DNA from: Membranipora membranacea
Taxonomy: Eukaryota > Bryozoa > Gymnolaemata > Cheilostomatida > Membraniporidae
Assembly (NCBI GenBank): GCA_914767715.1
Contig: OU612068.1
Coordinates: 13,888,001-13,952,000, forward strand
DNA length: 64,000 bases
Reading direction: 5' to 3'
Part shown: positions 36,701 through 50,300 of the stretch, piece after piece
How positions within the stretch are numbered: position 1 is the stretch's first letter
Layout of the letters: every line of letters starts with the position of its first letter
Notes under the pieces: model-generated
Told to the model about the DNA's origin: nothing
The model's database searches: none
The model's input: only the letters and a program-made list of their open reading frames with translations
Translations under genes and position numbers: made by a program

Positions 36701-39700
36701 TCTGAACTTTGAGTGAAAATGAGTTGAAACTGGGCCATATGTTGTAAATGCACCTTATAGCAGTTTTTCTAAATTAGACTGAAAACCCCAGAATTGTACT
36801 ATAAACCTGATTCTTTCACAATCACTTTAATCTACAATAGCCCACTTTGAACTTCATACAGTCACTTGAGTTTTGAAATGCTAATAATAAAATAGGCCTC
36901 ACAGTACCATTTCAATTCACACAACAATTCTGCAAAACTAGGAGATCTTTGATCACAGAGCCATTTCCATTCACACAAACAACTCTGGAAAACTGGGAGA
37001 TCTTTGATAACAAAGCTGTTCTAAAATACGCATGTCACCCAGCATTATTACCTTCCCACCATGAGAGCATGCATTTGGGTCATGATAAAAAGTACAAGGG
37101 AACTTTTCTCTGGTTTCATATTTCGAATCGCTTTGATAAAAATTGATAATTATTCTCATTTACGACAAGGCGGAGAGAAACTAAAGAGCCCAGGTTACAA
37201 TTAGGATGAAAATATCCCAGATTTTACATATCAAATGCTTTCTTCTGCCCGAAAGGGTTTGATTACTTTCAACAGTGGCAAGATGGAGACCTGAATTACA
37301 TCATCTACATATTCGATTTAGAAACATTTACGTCAATCAGCCTCCTGACTAAGCCATCATCACGCCCGCCCACATGTTTTGTGGTTTTTTGCCGAATTAA
37401 AGTTCCAACCAACATTATAATTTTTTTAAGAGGTCAAATGCATGTTAACTTCTTTGATATTTAAAAATAAGGATTCAGTCCCAGGGGTGTCTATCCCCAC
37501 CACAGCAGCTTTTTCCTTACCGGTCACATTAGTCATTTTCATAAATTAAAGAAACCCTTAATGATCATCTACTTACAGAAAACACAAGTGGCCACACCTT
37601 TGTGTTGTGGGATTTTAGGGAGGGATCGATTCGGGTATTGTTGTAGTTAACGCCTTTCCCAAGGATGTGGGTGCATTGGTAATTGGTTTGTGGTCACACT
37701 AGGAAGTTATATAATTAGGGAGTCGAATTGATTGATGATTCAAACTGATTGATGAGTGGGACTGATTGATGATTTATCTGCACTCACAGTGACATTTTTC
37801 AGAGCCTGGGCAGGGTCTGATATACTTATATCTGTACTGAAGCTTTCTGTAATCATATCAGAAGTATTCCTCAGCCAAACACTGTAAAATAAAATACACA
37901 CATCGTGAAGATAATGTTCTCTATGGAAAAACTAACCGTGTGTGAAAATTAACGTTAACCGGGATGGGTGGGGAATGGAAGGGGAGGGACCAAATCTATC
38001 ACTTCACCTATGTGATGGAATCGCAGAAAGCCAACAAATAACTGAAGTTAACTCCTCTGTCATAAAATAATTTCTGGAACTATAACCAAGATTGTACCAT
38101 CTGTATCATTTTTTTTATTAAGACTTGAATTCTCTTTCTGTACTTCACTCCAATTTATAACCATTCTTCTTTGGACTGGTTGGGATACAATCATTCTGAG
38201 ACATGTGAGAAACTGATCAATCATCTTGTTTTTACCTTCATCTGCAGCGCAGACAATAACACCTCAAAACTGGACATTTGAACAAGAGCCATCAATAAGA
38301 CGGACACTTTGTTGCTAGCGAGCCATCAAAGTTGTTTACAGTATTTCGCAGAATTGATGGTTATTGAGAGTTTATAGATTGGGTTAATGTGACTACGAGA
38401 TGTCGATCACTTCCTGTGTAGTGGAGCCTCTGCCGAAGGTGATGGCAAGGATTGTCGTCGCGATGAGCGCTTCATCAAGGCGAAAAGGAATTCTATTGCG
38501 GTTTTGTTATGTCGTAAATCTAAGGAGGAGTTTTTACATTAACATAATACATAATACCTCTCTAACTATACCTTTACCAGTCTGCAAAGGGTATATGATG
38601 TGAAGGCAGAAGGAGAGATATTTTGTGGTTTTATGTTTGACTGAGTGATGAAGTGATTAATCATGATTAACCGTGAGCTGCGATGGTAGGCAAGCTGCTA
38701 TCTGAGTGAGGCAAAGATCTTATCGACAGTGGTGGGTTTTAAGAGGACCACATTTTGTTCCATGCAAGTCTCAGATACTATTATTAAGGGGTTATCAGAG
38801 ATCCTATATTTCTCTATGGTCTCTTTGTTCCATGCAGTTCTCGGATATTGTTATTAAGGCGTTACCAAAGACCCTATATCATATCTATGCTCTCTGGTGT
38901 TATTATTAGCGCAGACCCTGTCAACATCCCTTTTAACAGCAGATAACAGAACCTCAAACTGAGCGTAACCCTCTAAATTAATAGGCTCAACCTGTGATTA
39001 ACACTAGATGACAATGTGCAATCATTTGCGGAGATAATTGGTAAAATGCCTATTATATCCATCCTCTCCAACCCATTCATGAAAGGTCTGATCATTATCA
39101 ACACATCGTAACCCTGATGGAGCGCTAATAGAACAATCCCGGCCCATATTCAAAACAACATGTTACATCTCTGCTTAGAACATGATGATCTAACCACTGA
39201 TGTATATTATATGGATGAGCGGTACAAATCTGACCCTGAGCAAGCGCATGGCTATTCATGTATGGTTGCTGGACACATTTCTCATCTTTGATTGGTCCAC
39301 AAGTTCAGAATCTAGAATGGCTGACTTATAAATTTTTGTCAAGCAGATTGTCTGAGGTTTTGGGTTTGTTGATGATACATCCAAACTGTCAGATTCATAG
39401 CATTATTTAGATCCTGACACAAAGCTTTATACTGATGTCATATCTCTACAAATAGGAACGCTCTGTGTTTTCCCACTGATCCATAAATTCATATCAATGG
39501 TTCTAACCTACCCTTACCAATCAGCTTTGTCTAACAATTTACCCAGCTCATATTAACCCAGGTGCAATGATTGCGCAATGATGAAATATTATCCCACCAC
39601 TTATAATTTATCCAGGCTATTTTGTGGTGTCATGCGTAGAATGAAGACTTGCATGTGAGGAGTGAATATTTCCTGAAATTGATTTATATGGCCATTAGTA

Positions 39701-42700
39701 TGGGAGTCAGTTTACCTGACCTTTGCTCCTTCATATTTGAAGCCTAATCGATGCAGGAACTGGCGAATAAGAATCCGGGATATTGTGGCCTAAATGGTCT
39801 GAAAATTTATTCAAATCTATCTTCACTGACCATTGATGACCATATAACTCAGGATTAATATCACACACCTGTTTCATTGGCGAGGTAGCGCTATATCAAC
39901 CACAGCCATGACCGTGTGCAGAACAATTTTCAGCATGTGAAATCAAACTAATGACATCATAAATCAACCGCGTTTCAGATCTTTAAATTTTGGTCCGGGT
40001 TGCTGTAGGTGGAATTCCATTATAGACGTCTCCACGGTTAATAATGGAAAGCAACTGTCGGCGACACTTTTTTTCAACTATATTGGTGCTGTTAGCAGCT
40101 CTTAAACTTGATATTCACAAATTATGACTCATCTCGGCAACAAGTCACAAGACTGAGCCCTGTCTACGAATTAACAACATGTGAGCTCAAGTCAAGTCAT
40201 GACTTGAGTTTACATGTTGAGTACCACATGTCAAGTCAAGTTGGGTACTTACCTGTAACAGTTAGAGGCGGTGGAGTTGAGTAGCTCGACGCTCTGGGTC
40301 CACAGTGGGTCTACGTGAGCCTGCTTACTACTCAGAGAACGTGACATCAGCATGGATCTCCTGACAGACTGATCAGCTGAGGCCTGAGATACGGAATGTA
40401 AAGTCACGGATCGCTCCAGATCTGGACAGAGCCTAGGTAGAGCTTTGCTGAACCGAGCCAACAAAAGCACCCAGCTGCAATAAAACAAGAGATTTGGGAA
40501 GAAATGCAACTGTTTTGAAGTGCATATACTGAAAAATACTGTCTGAATAATCTGAAATAAATTTACAAGGATTTACAAATAAATATCCAAATGCAAAATT
40601 GTGAATGTGGTAGCTAACATTTGAAATAAATGAGAATTATCCCCTCTCTGAACAAGCACGTCAGAGAGGGGGCAACTCCACAGTAGTATAGTATACTGCA
40701 AGCATACAACATTTTCAGGTAACGGATTTAGAAATTTACTTAATTTAAGACACATCTTGTGATATTAATAACATTAACATGATCAGTTAGAGCCAGAGTG
40801 TACCTTCAAGCCAGACTTCAGATAGCCTAAACACACTCCGTTCCTAGGCTGATAGATAAAAATGTCTCCAAGATCATGAGATAATTAAAATGTCATTTTT
40901 CACAATTTTCTGAAATATCTGTGGGTGTGGGATTTTGAAAATACAACCCCGGCTGCATATTGATACCACCTACCTGCATGCTGCTCTATTCAGCACGGAT
41001 CTTTCAGATTCCGCCTTGGTGGTCGACTCCAGTTCATTTTGTATAATCTCTGATAACCTACAGCAGACAATGATTAATATGATGGATATGAAGTTGTTAC
41101 CAGCTGAATATATCAGAATAAGCTTGGCACACAATAGAGATGGGACGAAATTTCACAGACCTAGGGAACATTTGACTATGTAATGGAAGTAGTGGTCATG
41201 AGATCAACATGATTATAGGTTATTAGTTTACAATCTGATGACATTAAAATGAATCTGTCTCTCAGTCAATGTCAGGATCTTTGTTGATTGTTGATTTATT
41301 CATTAAAGTGGAAATCAACCACAAATTATGAATTATTCTTGAATGACTAGTTATATCACTTTTTATTGTATTTTTTATTTTGCTGTTTGGAGTAAGGTTG
41401 TGGTAATGAAAATGCTATGGGGACCTGGCTCTATATTGCCGAATTCACAAGGTAGCATTTTGTTAACTATGTACATTACAAATAATATATAATAATCAGC
41501 GAATTTATGAATAGTGAGTTCACCATTTTAATTCCGATTAGAAATTCATGGCTATAGGATACATATGGCCATTCAATATAGAAAATCTCACCAATCTGAG
41601 TTTCAAATCTAACTTCCTCAGAACAAAATTAAGTTATATATACGTGAAAAAGGCTGGGCTTTCCCTTTTGTCATTTAGCAAGCTTAGCAGGAGTTGTGCG
41701 TCTTCGACAAAACGTTGAGTAGACAACTTCCTCACAACTTGGTAAACATTATCCAACACCTCGATAACATAGTTGTTTATCCGTCAGCTAACAGTGTAAA
41801 TCAAATAACTACTCCCAAGGATTTTGACCACAATTCCATTCCAAAAGATATCTGAGGATAAACTTGCCCGGCCACCCTTTAGTTCAATATCCAGCAGGTG
41901 AAGAGATTTGACTCACCTGTTGACAGCCTGGTATGTCTCGTTGCTGACACACTGAGCTGTAGATGTTGAGATCATATCCTGATTATTTAGCAGTGACTGT
42001 ACCTCCTCACTCACTTCCTGTGTCTGTCTGTACGTCTCCACTTCGGTAAGTAACAAGATCATCGAGTCATTCAACCGAGAGCAGAAGCTATAAAATATAA
42101 GATATGGAGAAAGTATGAGATGAAATAACACATGAGGATATTTAACACACCAACCCAAAATAGTTCTGTCAACATTTATGTCTTTACAAAATATTGATGG
42201 TAGGCCGATATCAGCATCAAAACAGTAAAAGTCTATCTGGATGTCAAATGTCTGCCTCTGTTGATGATTTACTGTGACTGGATGAGACAGAAATATTCAG
42301 AATCAACAGTTGTTCATCTACTAGCTAGATTTTGTAATATGACTTTGCCATAAGTGATTCATTGATTCCAGCTTACCTTACCCACAAGACATTAATTAAA
42401 TTTCACTCACGCACTCAGTCCGATAAAACATTAAATTCCTAGTTTTCTTCTGTTTTTTTTTGGTCATTTGCATAATCAAAACTAAATGAATAATTTGGCT
42501 TAATATCCTCACTTTTGTACAACTGGAGTGAATCCATGGGCCTTCATAAGCAGACCTCCACCATCTTTGAATGTTTTCTGTGCAGAGGTGACCCACGTCT
42601 CCATACTGGGCAGATCATTAGGAGATTCACACCAGATATACGCAGACATGTCGGACTCTCTCTGTATGACAGTCCTGTTACTATCACTAGATAACGGAGA

Positions 42701-45700
42701 ATAAATATACTGATACCAATGTGGTGAATAGTAGTCAAATCTTTAGCTGTCAAATTGACAGAAAGAGTAATACAAGTTTCTCTCAGTTTATCATTCTAGG
42801 TTTCACAATGTTACTGTTTATACAAACATATACCACATAGCCAGAGACTTGAGCTGTGGCAGGTCTCATCCAAGACAGCGTCACCATTTGTCATCCTAAG
42901 GAGTTTGGTGAGTAAAAATGGATGTAAAGCTCGCGGTTTGGCACTATGTGTTGGGAATGGTAAACTGTGTGAAACTGAATATCTCCAAAACATTGTTGAA
43001 CAATCTTGGCTGGATGAAAACTTGCAAGTAGAGTAAAAACCTGTGAGCTAGAGAAGGAGTTCTGATAAGCTGCTTGGACTTCTTCAATTGAGACTCTGTG
43101 AGGGCCAGAGCAGAGTTAAAATGCTCCACAATGATCTCCTACAAATAAAAGGATGGACAAAAATGGGCTGTCTTAATCTTCAAACTTCCTCCATCTATCT
43201 TTTGACGCTACAGCTAAATTCAATTTGAACCCAATATAGATAAGGATAAATAATCAATCAGATATCAACAGCTAATGAAGTTAACATATGTGGTGACCCT
43301 AGCTCAACTTCTGAGATCTAAGAATTCAAGCTGACCAAACAAATTTTAATGTCATCAATAATTCTTTGGAAATTTTCCCAACACAAATCTTTATCATAAG
43401 ACACTGCCTGACTAAAACATGCATTGATCTGTGTGTAGTCATCAATGAATCAGGGATTTAATTCCTCAATGACTCACAAGAAAGAAGGTGGAGGGATGTT
43501 TATGTCACTAACCTGAACTCTACTTGAGAAGAGAGGAGAGAGATCATTGATCCACAGATTAACAGGCTCAGTGAATATTCTCTCACAAGTACTCTTCCAA
43601 TCCTTTATCCTAGAATCCTGAACATCAGATATAAACAATCAAGTTGATATATAACTACCAAATTTCGGAGTCTTGCTGGCATGAGGTTTAATACAAACAA
43701 TGTAGAAAACATATCATTTTGGCTGTATATCCAAGTCTAACAGCACCTAGTCATAGTCAATAACAAATGTTCTGGTTTCTCGGTTACTAGTTTAAGGCAT
43801 ATAATTTTTGTCATTGGTATACCTTTGGTATCATTTGTACTGGAATGTTTCTTTTTGCAGACCTGACGACCGTCAAATTTATTCAAATCACTTGTCAGTA
43901 CCTAGCTTTGGTTACATAATGGAACTGTAAGGTGCCGGTCCTATCCATACCTGGATGTATATGTCCCATACTGCTTGTTTAACTCCTGTCAGACTTTTAA
44001 TGGTGGTCACATAAGCTAGCTGTTCTTTGACACTGCTTCTAACATTCTCCAGACATCTACAGTTGAATAAGATAGTTGTAACATATAGTTTTTACACATT
44101 CTCCTTGCATACAATCAAGCTCAATGTGGATGAGAAGTGTGCTGATAAAGATTTGACATCTGATCTGATACACCATCTTTCAATATCCTGTCTTTATATA
44201 CCATATGAATACCCAACTTTGTCAGGCGACAAATCTGTGATGGAAACCTCATATTTTCATATTTGAGCTAGATAGAATCCAATGGATACATAATTCCCTG
44301 ATTGGGATGCAGTAGTTTAACTTTGTTATATTGACTTTATTGTGTCAGAAGGACTCACGATTGTATCCACTTGTCACAGCTTGACTTTAGGTAGTCCTCT
44401 GTTAGAGACACATTCTGTATCCTCAAAGCCGGCTTGTACTCTGAAACAAAAATCACATGTGTTCTGTCTTACCAGACAACAAACAAATGAACTCTCTCTC
44501 CCCCAAAGGACTGGACGCAGTTGCGAGCAACTTGATAATCTATGGAAAAATATGTCATAAATGGTAGTTGTTCTCTCATTGATATTTGATATCAGGGAGA
44601 TGACAACTCCAAATTGTATACATATTCGTACAAATTATTCCATTACTTTCCCTAAATTTATAGAACAAAAACAATTAGTAGTATCCCAAATTACAATTGA
44701 TAGTTTCAAAAGGCATGTCATGCCATAAATACCACATGTTATTAGAATAATACACTTATACCTGTACTTTCATGTCTATGGAAGTGGCAACGAACTTATT
44801 TTACCTGTAACAGTTTTAGGGAGATGTCGACCGAGACTCATGAATTCTGAAATGCCCAGTTGTTCTACAATAAAAATAACATCACAAAAATTACAAACAT
44901 ATTCATGTAAGGTGTGAGCTTATCATAGTATTCAAAATCACATAGGAGACTGGAAGGGGCTTACATAACAAATCAGGCTGAAAATTTCTATCAAATATTA
45001 CCTAAACAAGAAGTTGTTGGGAATGATTTTTTGTCTGAGATGACTGAGCTGATTATAATAAAGATGGGGTGGGCAGAATAGCATATTAACCATATGAACA
45101 TTATGTAGACTAAGAACTCACCAAGTAGTGGCCGCTGAAGGAGTTGAGACAGGGAGTCAGCCAGTATGTTACATTTCTCACCAGAGTCGTCCCCCTTGTC
45201 CTGATCAGATTTATTACAGAAGACTGCTGTAAGCTGGTACACAGTGTTATGTATGAGCTGTACAGCGTATGTGATCTGATTTCTAACTCCGCTCACCTTT
45301 CCTGTCGTAAACTGAAAACAGAGAAACACTTGGTGTGATGAAACTTTTTGCCATTTGATGAGGTTGTGAGAGCTGAAGTCTCTTATCTGGCATTCAATGA
45401 AGTGTATGGTGGCAATTTGTATACACCTGTGCAGTTACGCCAGGTCTCAATTGATCATATAAGGTTCAATTCATTATGAAATAGTTGATTTCTGCCTGGC
45501 ATATCGTTAGCAATCATAGTCATTTTGATGGTTATACTCTCCCTAGTATTAGGGGGGGGGAAGTGGGAGTTCTGGCGGTTTTGGGTTCTGTTGTGCCGGC
45601 AAGGTGGCCTATCTTCCACTGAAAAAGCAAAAAATTGCTCCTGTGCATCTGATTTACATACCACAGTTTTGAGCAGACCACATAAGACTTGTACTCAATG

Positions 45701-48212
45701 ACCACTTACCATACGAGCTATGAGGAAATCCTGGAATACTTGTCTGGGTGTTTTATCTTCTAATAGTAATATACAGCAAAGAGCATCAGCTATACTCTGA
45801 CTGCTCTGTGTGTGGTCTGATAAAGTTTTCCTACAACCCTGTCAAAGAAAACCAGAGAGGGAAAAACACATTGGTTCATTTATTAATTTGCATTTTCATA
45901 TTGGCGCACTCACATTTTGCGATAGAGGATGACTAACAAATTTGCCAAATTATAAAAGCAGTGACATTTTAAGTTGTATATCTGGTATGTACTCTGATGT
46001 AGAGGAGACATTGTTGTCTCTGCTGCAAAAGTCTTAAACGAGTTCTTGCTAACTTGGTAGCAGAGGTCTATAATTTGACTAAAATAACAGGATAACTGTT
46101 GCACACACAGGCTTTAATATATTGAGTTGAAAACAAAACATGCCTTCCTTGAGGAAGATAAAATAAGAATTCGAAACAAAGAATCAGATCAATTACGAGC
46201 GGTGGTAAAATACCTGTATGATAGCAATTTTGAAGTGACTGATGGCAGCCCATTGTTTAGAGATGACAGGGAACCTGCTAACCACCTGCCCTCCGGTCTG
46301 GGTGTCGTACTGCAGACAGCCATGTATGTGCTTAGCTAGTAGATAGAGCTTAGCAGCTGGCAGATACTCTCTGGTGTCCAAGTAATTCCATATCTAAAGC
46401 AGTATGAAACAATAAAAAACATTAGATACATTGAGCTATTATCAAAGCATAATTTCCATGTTTAGCAAACAAAGCTGCGAGATGGACAACATATGCCATA
46501 AAACATAAAATTCTACTACGCGTAACTTGTCTTACAAATGAACATAATCATCAGATTGGGCAAAATATCTATGAATGCAAGTACTGCTTAAATTTTCAGT
46601 TTTTCCTTATACAAACTACGACTGTTTGCGCTGCTTATAACAGTTCAGTCAGCTGTGATAATCGGCAACCATCTTGTTGTTGGAGCAGAATTAACAGCTC
46701 ATGGTCTTGAATCATTCCCTGTAATGAAAACTTACTTTGCCTGGGACTGCTAATAACAGCTTTATCTCACATGCAATCTCATACACTGCTCTCTGTTCTG
46801 TACTCTTACTGTAAGATAATCAGACAACATAAGCCTGACGGTCATAGACATAGGCACACATACACAGCTTATTTGTCAATCGTTGGTCATGGGGGCTAAC
46901 ACCAGCTTAACCATTCCTCAACATCTCATCTCACAGAGACATGCGGACACTGATGACAGCTCAGTGATTGCCTCCTCAGAACTATTTAGGATCCTATGAT
47001 ATTTCAGGTTGTAGTCCCTATGAACTATACAACCCTGAAGATAACTCCCTCATTTCACTGCATTCAGGTAATCAGAATTCTGAGTGAAAAGACAACCTGG
47101 GCTAAGCAAAGCAGATCAAATGTCTCAGCCTTGTCAACTAACAACTGTGAACGCCTTCTTGAAAGTATGTGGGAAGGTTTTGCTGAGAGCTTTGAAACGT
47201 AACCACATGCTTTTCTAAAATTTTTGCTTACCCGGGTTGTAAGACAGTGGCTGCGCTGTTAATATTCAACTTAGCATCACCTCTTCCCATCTCTCTCAAC
47301 CTCTGACATTGATCATTCATAGATTTCATCCTTTCTCCGACCTGCCACATGATCAAATTATGAATTAAGTCAACTTAGCATACCTTGTTGTAGGAACAAC
47401 TCAACCAATAAAACTAGCAGTCCCTGCTCTGACGACAAACGCTTGCACTCGAAGGTGAAATTAATATGGGCTGATGATAACTCTACATTATCTCTTGTAG
47501 GTGTAGACAAAGTGATCAAATCGAATTCTGACTGGTTGAACTACAGAAAGACAAACGTAATAATTGATTGAAATTACAAGATTTAATACCTTTTCTGCAC
47601 ACTCCTTCATCTTCTTAATGGTATCTGCAGCCGAGATCAAGTCCCTGTACCTTTCTCTATAGGGAGAAAAAACAGTTCAACCATACATTGAGAATTACAG
47701 TGATTCTACAGGCGAAGAATCAATAGGTCAAGGATCAATAGCCTGTCATCATCATTTGGGCAACACAATGTAATTGGTAGCATATATAGGCTAAAATACA
47801 AGGCATACACTACAGACAGGACTATTTATTAGCTAGTTTTGCTAGTTCAGAGATGACCAAATGTTGGCTGGCAGCTGGCACCAGTAAGGTGGGAGTTTAT
47901 ATTGAGCAGCTGAGGTTAAAGAATGTTAGCTAGCCATAAACTTCACTATGTCAAGCACGAGCAAAATGGCCACCATTATCTCCTGCAAATTCTTTACTCC
48001 AATAGGGTATTGCAGACACGTATTAATTTACGTTTATTCTAGCAACAGGCAAAATACAAGCTAGGAGACACTCATCCCAAAGATGATTCTGAGACTAACC
48101 CAACTAGATCTCTCATCTCTTCTTTCTTCCATTCTATATCATGTCTTATCTTCCTCTCAATATCCCTCACCTCCTCCACACTGTGGTTCTCAAACAGTGT
48201 ATTGGCATCCAT
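27789..48212 (-). CDS. COG1: Conserved oligomeric Golgi complex subunit 1, with one frame break
   Basis: COG1 is a core subunit of the eight-part COG tether for retrograde intra-Golgi traffic. Twenty-four exons: 48100-48212, 47590-47656, 47232-47341, 46736-46808, 46214-46393, 45993-46067, 45710-45838, 45122-45311, 44805-44864, 44359-44440, 43951-44056, 43513-43617, 43041-43138, 42513-42686, 41917-42087, 40974-41057, 40253-40474, 37788-37881, 36387-36464, 35296-35373, 33746-33902, 31298-31426, 28121-28318, 27789-27914. Phases chain throughout, giving ~965 residues (human 980). Hallmarks: N-terminal LFENHSVEEVRDIERKIR and ERYRDLISAADTI; YIWCESPNDLP; RWDDVEIQEE; KVDPFDLDVFTPHM; HNVLPLHSSSGTRFSLLP. 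Exon 20 is 78 bases where 77 are needed: WCLQHSLNE and LCKEINRVGSHALS lie in different frames, the change falling near 35340-35342. Exon 6 (acceptor choice) and the exon 13-14 junction are least certain. Confidence 0.96.
34951..34987. repeat. Perfect 16-bp hairpin in COG1 intron 20
   Basis: GTCAAAAACCTCTCTG (34951-34966), a five-base loop TTTGG, then the exact complement (34972-34987). It is too short for a typical animal pre-miRNA stem on its own. It may be a small foldback insertion. Confidence 0.9.
35015..35050. repeat. Four perfect 9-bp units TTTCTAGGG
   Basis: Four uninterrupted copies at 35015-35050 in COG1 intron 20, 28 bases after the 16-bp hairpin. The unit ends in TAGGG like animal telomere repeats but is 9 bp and not TTAGGG, so I treat it as an ordinary minisatellite. 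Confidence 0.9.
36217..36373. mobile_element. Foldback element in COG1 intron 19
   Basis: A perfect 30-bp palindrome at 36217-36246 (CAGAGACTATAGATA and complement) merges into a larger foldback. GTTTAAGTGCTCATACTGTG...GGGATAGCT on the left pairs with AGCTATCCCAACACAG...GCGCTTAAAC on the right. Inside it GGCATTTCATTATCAA pairs with TTGATAATGAAATGC over a short loop near 36300. The outer arms continue as CTATAGTCTCTG and CAGAGTATAG. It ends 13 bases from exon 19 (36387). No coding capacity; MITE-like. Confidence 0.8.
36477..36835. mobile_element. Long foldback element in COG1 intron 18
   Basis: Arms pair over most of 359 bases. GTAGTTTAGTGATT (36477) pairs with AATCACTTTAATCTAC (to 36835), GGGGAATCAGG with CCTGATTCTTTC, and CTAATTTAGAAAACAGTTAT with the complement ending near 36778. 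TGGCCCAGTTTCAACT (36593) pairs with AGTTGAAACTGGGCCA (to 36737), and CTCGCTCAAAGTT with AACTTTGAGTGAAAAT. The left arm holds an unpaired ~30-base insert near 36491-36521. It starts 12 bases from the other edge of exon 19. Confidence 0.85.
38754..38893 (+). repeat. 70-bp tandem duplication in COG1 intron 17
   Basis: TTTGTTCCATGCA...CTCTATGGTCTC at 38754-38823 is repeated at 38824-38893 with scattered substitutions and small indels (TCTCAGATACTATTATTAAG against TCTCGGATATTGTTATTAAG). No coding meaning seen. Confidence 0.85.
40175..40219. repeat. Imperfect 45-bp palindrome next to COG1 exon 17 donor
   Basis: CAACATGTGAGCTCAAGTCA pairs with TGACTTGAGTTTACATGTTG. It begins 34 bases into the intron after exon 17 (40253). 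Further ACATGTCAAGTCAAG copies follow at 40227. Confidence 0.8.
43403..43427. mobile_element. Solo terminal repeat of the 62.7-kb foldback family
   Basis: Twenty-five bases starting ACTGCCTGACTAAAACATGC match 62828-62852 with one mismatch. I could not find a second, inverted arm nearby, so this is a half element or an end left after deletion. It lies in COG1 intron 12. Confidence 0.6.
47891..47995 (+). repeat. Dispersed repeat in COG1 intron 1 (copy B)
   Basis: Partner of the repeat at 14425-14530, same orientation, sharing GTTAGCTAGCCATAAACTTC and the following TCAAGCACGAGCAAAATGG region. Confidence 0.6.
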
Positions 48213-50300
48213 GTCCCGTGTAGCTAAAATACAAATAGATTGTTGAACGTTATATGCAGATTCAAGAAATGTGGTATGACGGTATCTAGTGTCTAGTATT
48301 ACAACTAGACCTGGTCCCTATCATAGTGATGATCAAGAAACAATCGCATTAGACAACACGTTCCCAGCATGAACAACAACAAAACACAAGCAAGCAAAGT
48401 TGAGAGACAGAGCATCCGTCTGAAGCAGGCCTGAGAGGGAGGTGTGTTTGTCAAGCTTTCAGGAAACATTGCATTGCACAGGGTTAGCAGCGTGTTGCAC
48501 ATTGGGAGACAAACTTTCCCTTGCATGACCTAGAGAATCGCATCGATGTATATTTGATTATTCTGTTAATGATAGGTATGACAATTTCCAAATGTTTCTG
48601 TTGGCAACCACACATGACACGGTACCAAACTTGCAACCCGTGAGTGTGACATGAAAGTTGAAACTATATATATGTCAAAAGGTTTCAACCAGCTTTTTAA
48701 GGAGTCACTCGTTTGCCCTCATTCCTTAGAAAGCCAATTTGTTGCTACAGAATTAAGAATATGTTGGAGTGCAGTTTGCTCATGGCAACTACTTTCATTT
48801 CTGTGGTGAGGAGCATATTGGCCTATTATCACCAACTCCACCTCAGTCAGTTGTTTGTGAGACAACACAGCCGCATAGCAAAATACACTAGCAAAACCAT
48901 CCCTACCCCCTCAGTTGGTGATGGGTTTTATATTTAATCAATTAAACAATTGCAACCCTATTTATGGATTTTGAAAGTGGGATAAACTGCAATACAATGC
49001 ATAAAGGGAGCAAAGAATGATCATCTCTATCAATCTCACTTTTCACAATTTTTCCTTCCATGGTGCATGCTGAATGACATAGAATTCAAAATATAGGTCA
49101 AGTACAGATTTAAAGGTAAAGTGAAAGCGCATCCCTGCGCACATGATGTGCTTTCACTTTCACTCCATCGGTGTGTTGTAAATTGTGTTCCATGTCATTT
49201 GTAATTAAGCTCTTCAAGAGTGAACATTCATTTTTATTTTCCTAGTACCTATTAGTATATGATAAAGAGAGACAAACCCATTCTTAACTGCAACATCAGC
49301 TGCCGCAAAAGCATTGGATTTTGTGTTGGACTGACTGCCAAAATGGATTTAGTATCATATCATACTAATGAGACGTTAGCAAGAGACCATCTAAGGCAGC
49401 ACTAGACAGAACATCAGCTTCAGTTCTCTATATTTTCTCAGGAGAAATCGTTTGGTGACAGTTTGGAAGATTATATGGAAGCTGGTGAGTGAATCCTACT
49501 GTATCAAGTTTGAATTTGTAGTCATATGCTGTGAAAGGTGTTGTTGGTTTCTGTGGTGTGCCCATCCACAGCATGATATCAATTTCCAAGGAGGGGGATA
49601 GGGTTTAAGCAAAGCGATGCAACAAAATAATCTCAATGCAATGTAAGTAACCAGATTGGATTGTGACAGCTAACTGAGTTATGGCAAGCCCTTCATAATT
49701 ATTATTTCCCTAGCGAAGGCCGAAGCTATAGAGATGGGTTTGAGGCAAAAAAAATGGGTGTCATGGATGAGCTGAGGGCATTTTCAAGGAGTGTGTGGTG
49801 GATGAACTCTCACACCATATGAGTTCACTGAGTGTGCTCGGTCCTGCCTGTAAACTGAAATGAGCGTTGCATCAAATTATTTCCCTGTCTTTGAATATGA
49901 ATAGCCCATGCAATGTTATGTACTATTTAAACTCGCTTTCTCTCTAACGTAAATGCATCAGATCATGCGTGGCAAACCTTTTTTTCTGCTTTGGCCTCTT
50001 TTTGTTCGGGAACATACCAATTGGCCGCACCACTTTTTGGACAAATTTTACTTGAGGTACACAATAGGGAATATCCAGGTCTGTATCCATTGGTTTTCAA
50101 GTGGTAGAGCCAGGCGGGATGGGTGCCTTCATCCTAGGGGGTAAGGGCCTCTCTCAGAAAATCTTTTTATTTCAATATGGAGACAGTTTTTAGAGATTCC
50201 AGCCCTTTTCGGGAAAAAAACTAACAAGCAGGAAACTTTGTTTAACAATATCATATGAGGGACATCATATCCGATCCCTACTTTGTTTGATACTTTGAGT

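Noticed and set aside
42834-42895. A possible extra COG1 exon with good splice sites
   Set aside because: Its phases do not fit: exon 13 ends and exon 14 begins in phase 2, so they join directly, and including this segment would need an unlikely donor. The direct join also matches the length of human COG1.
48305-48526. Minus-strand ORF with a hydrophobic stretch upstream of COG1
   Set aside because: No family, and it probably overlaps the COG1 5' untranslated region or promoter.
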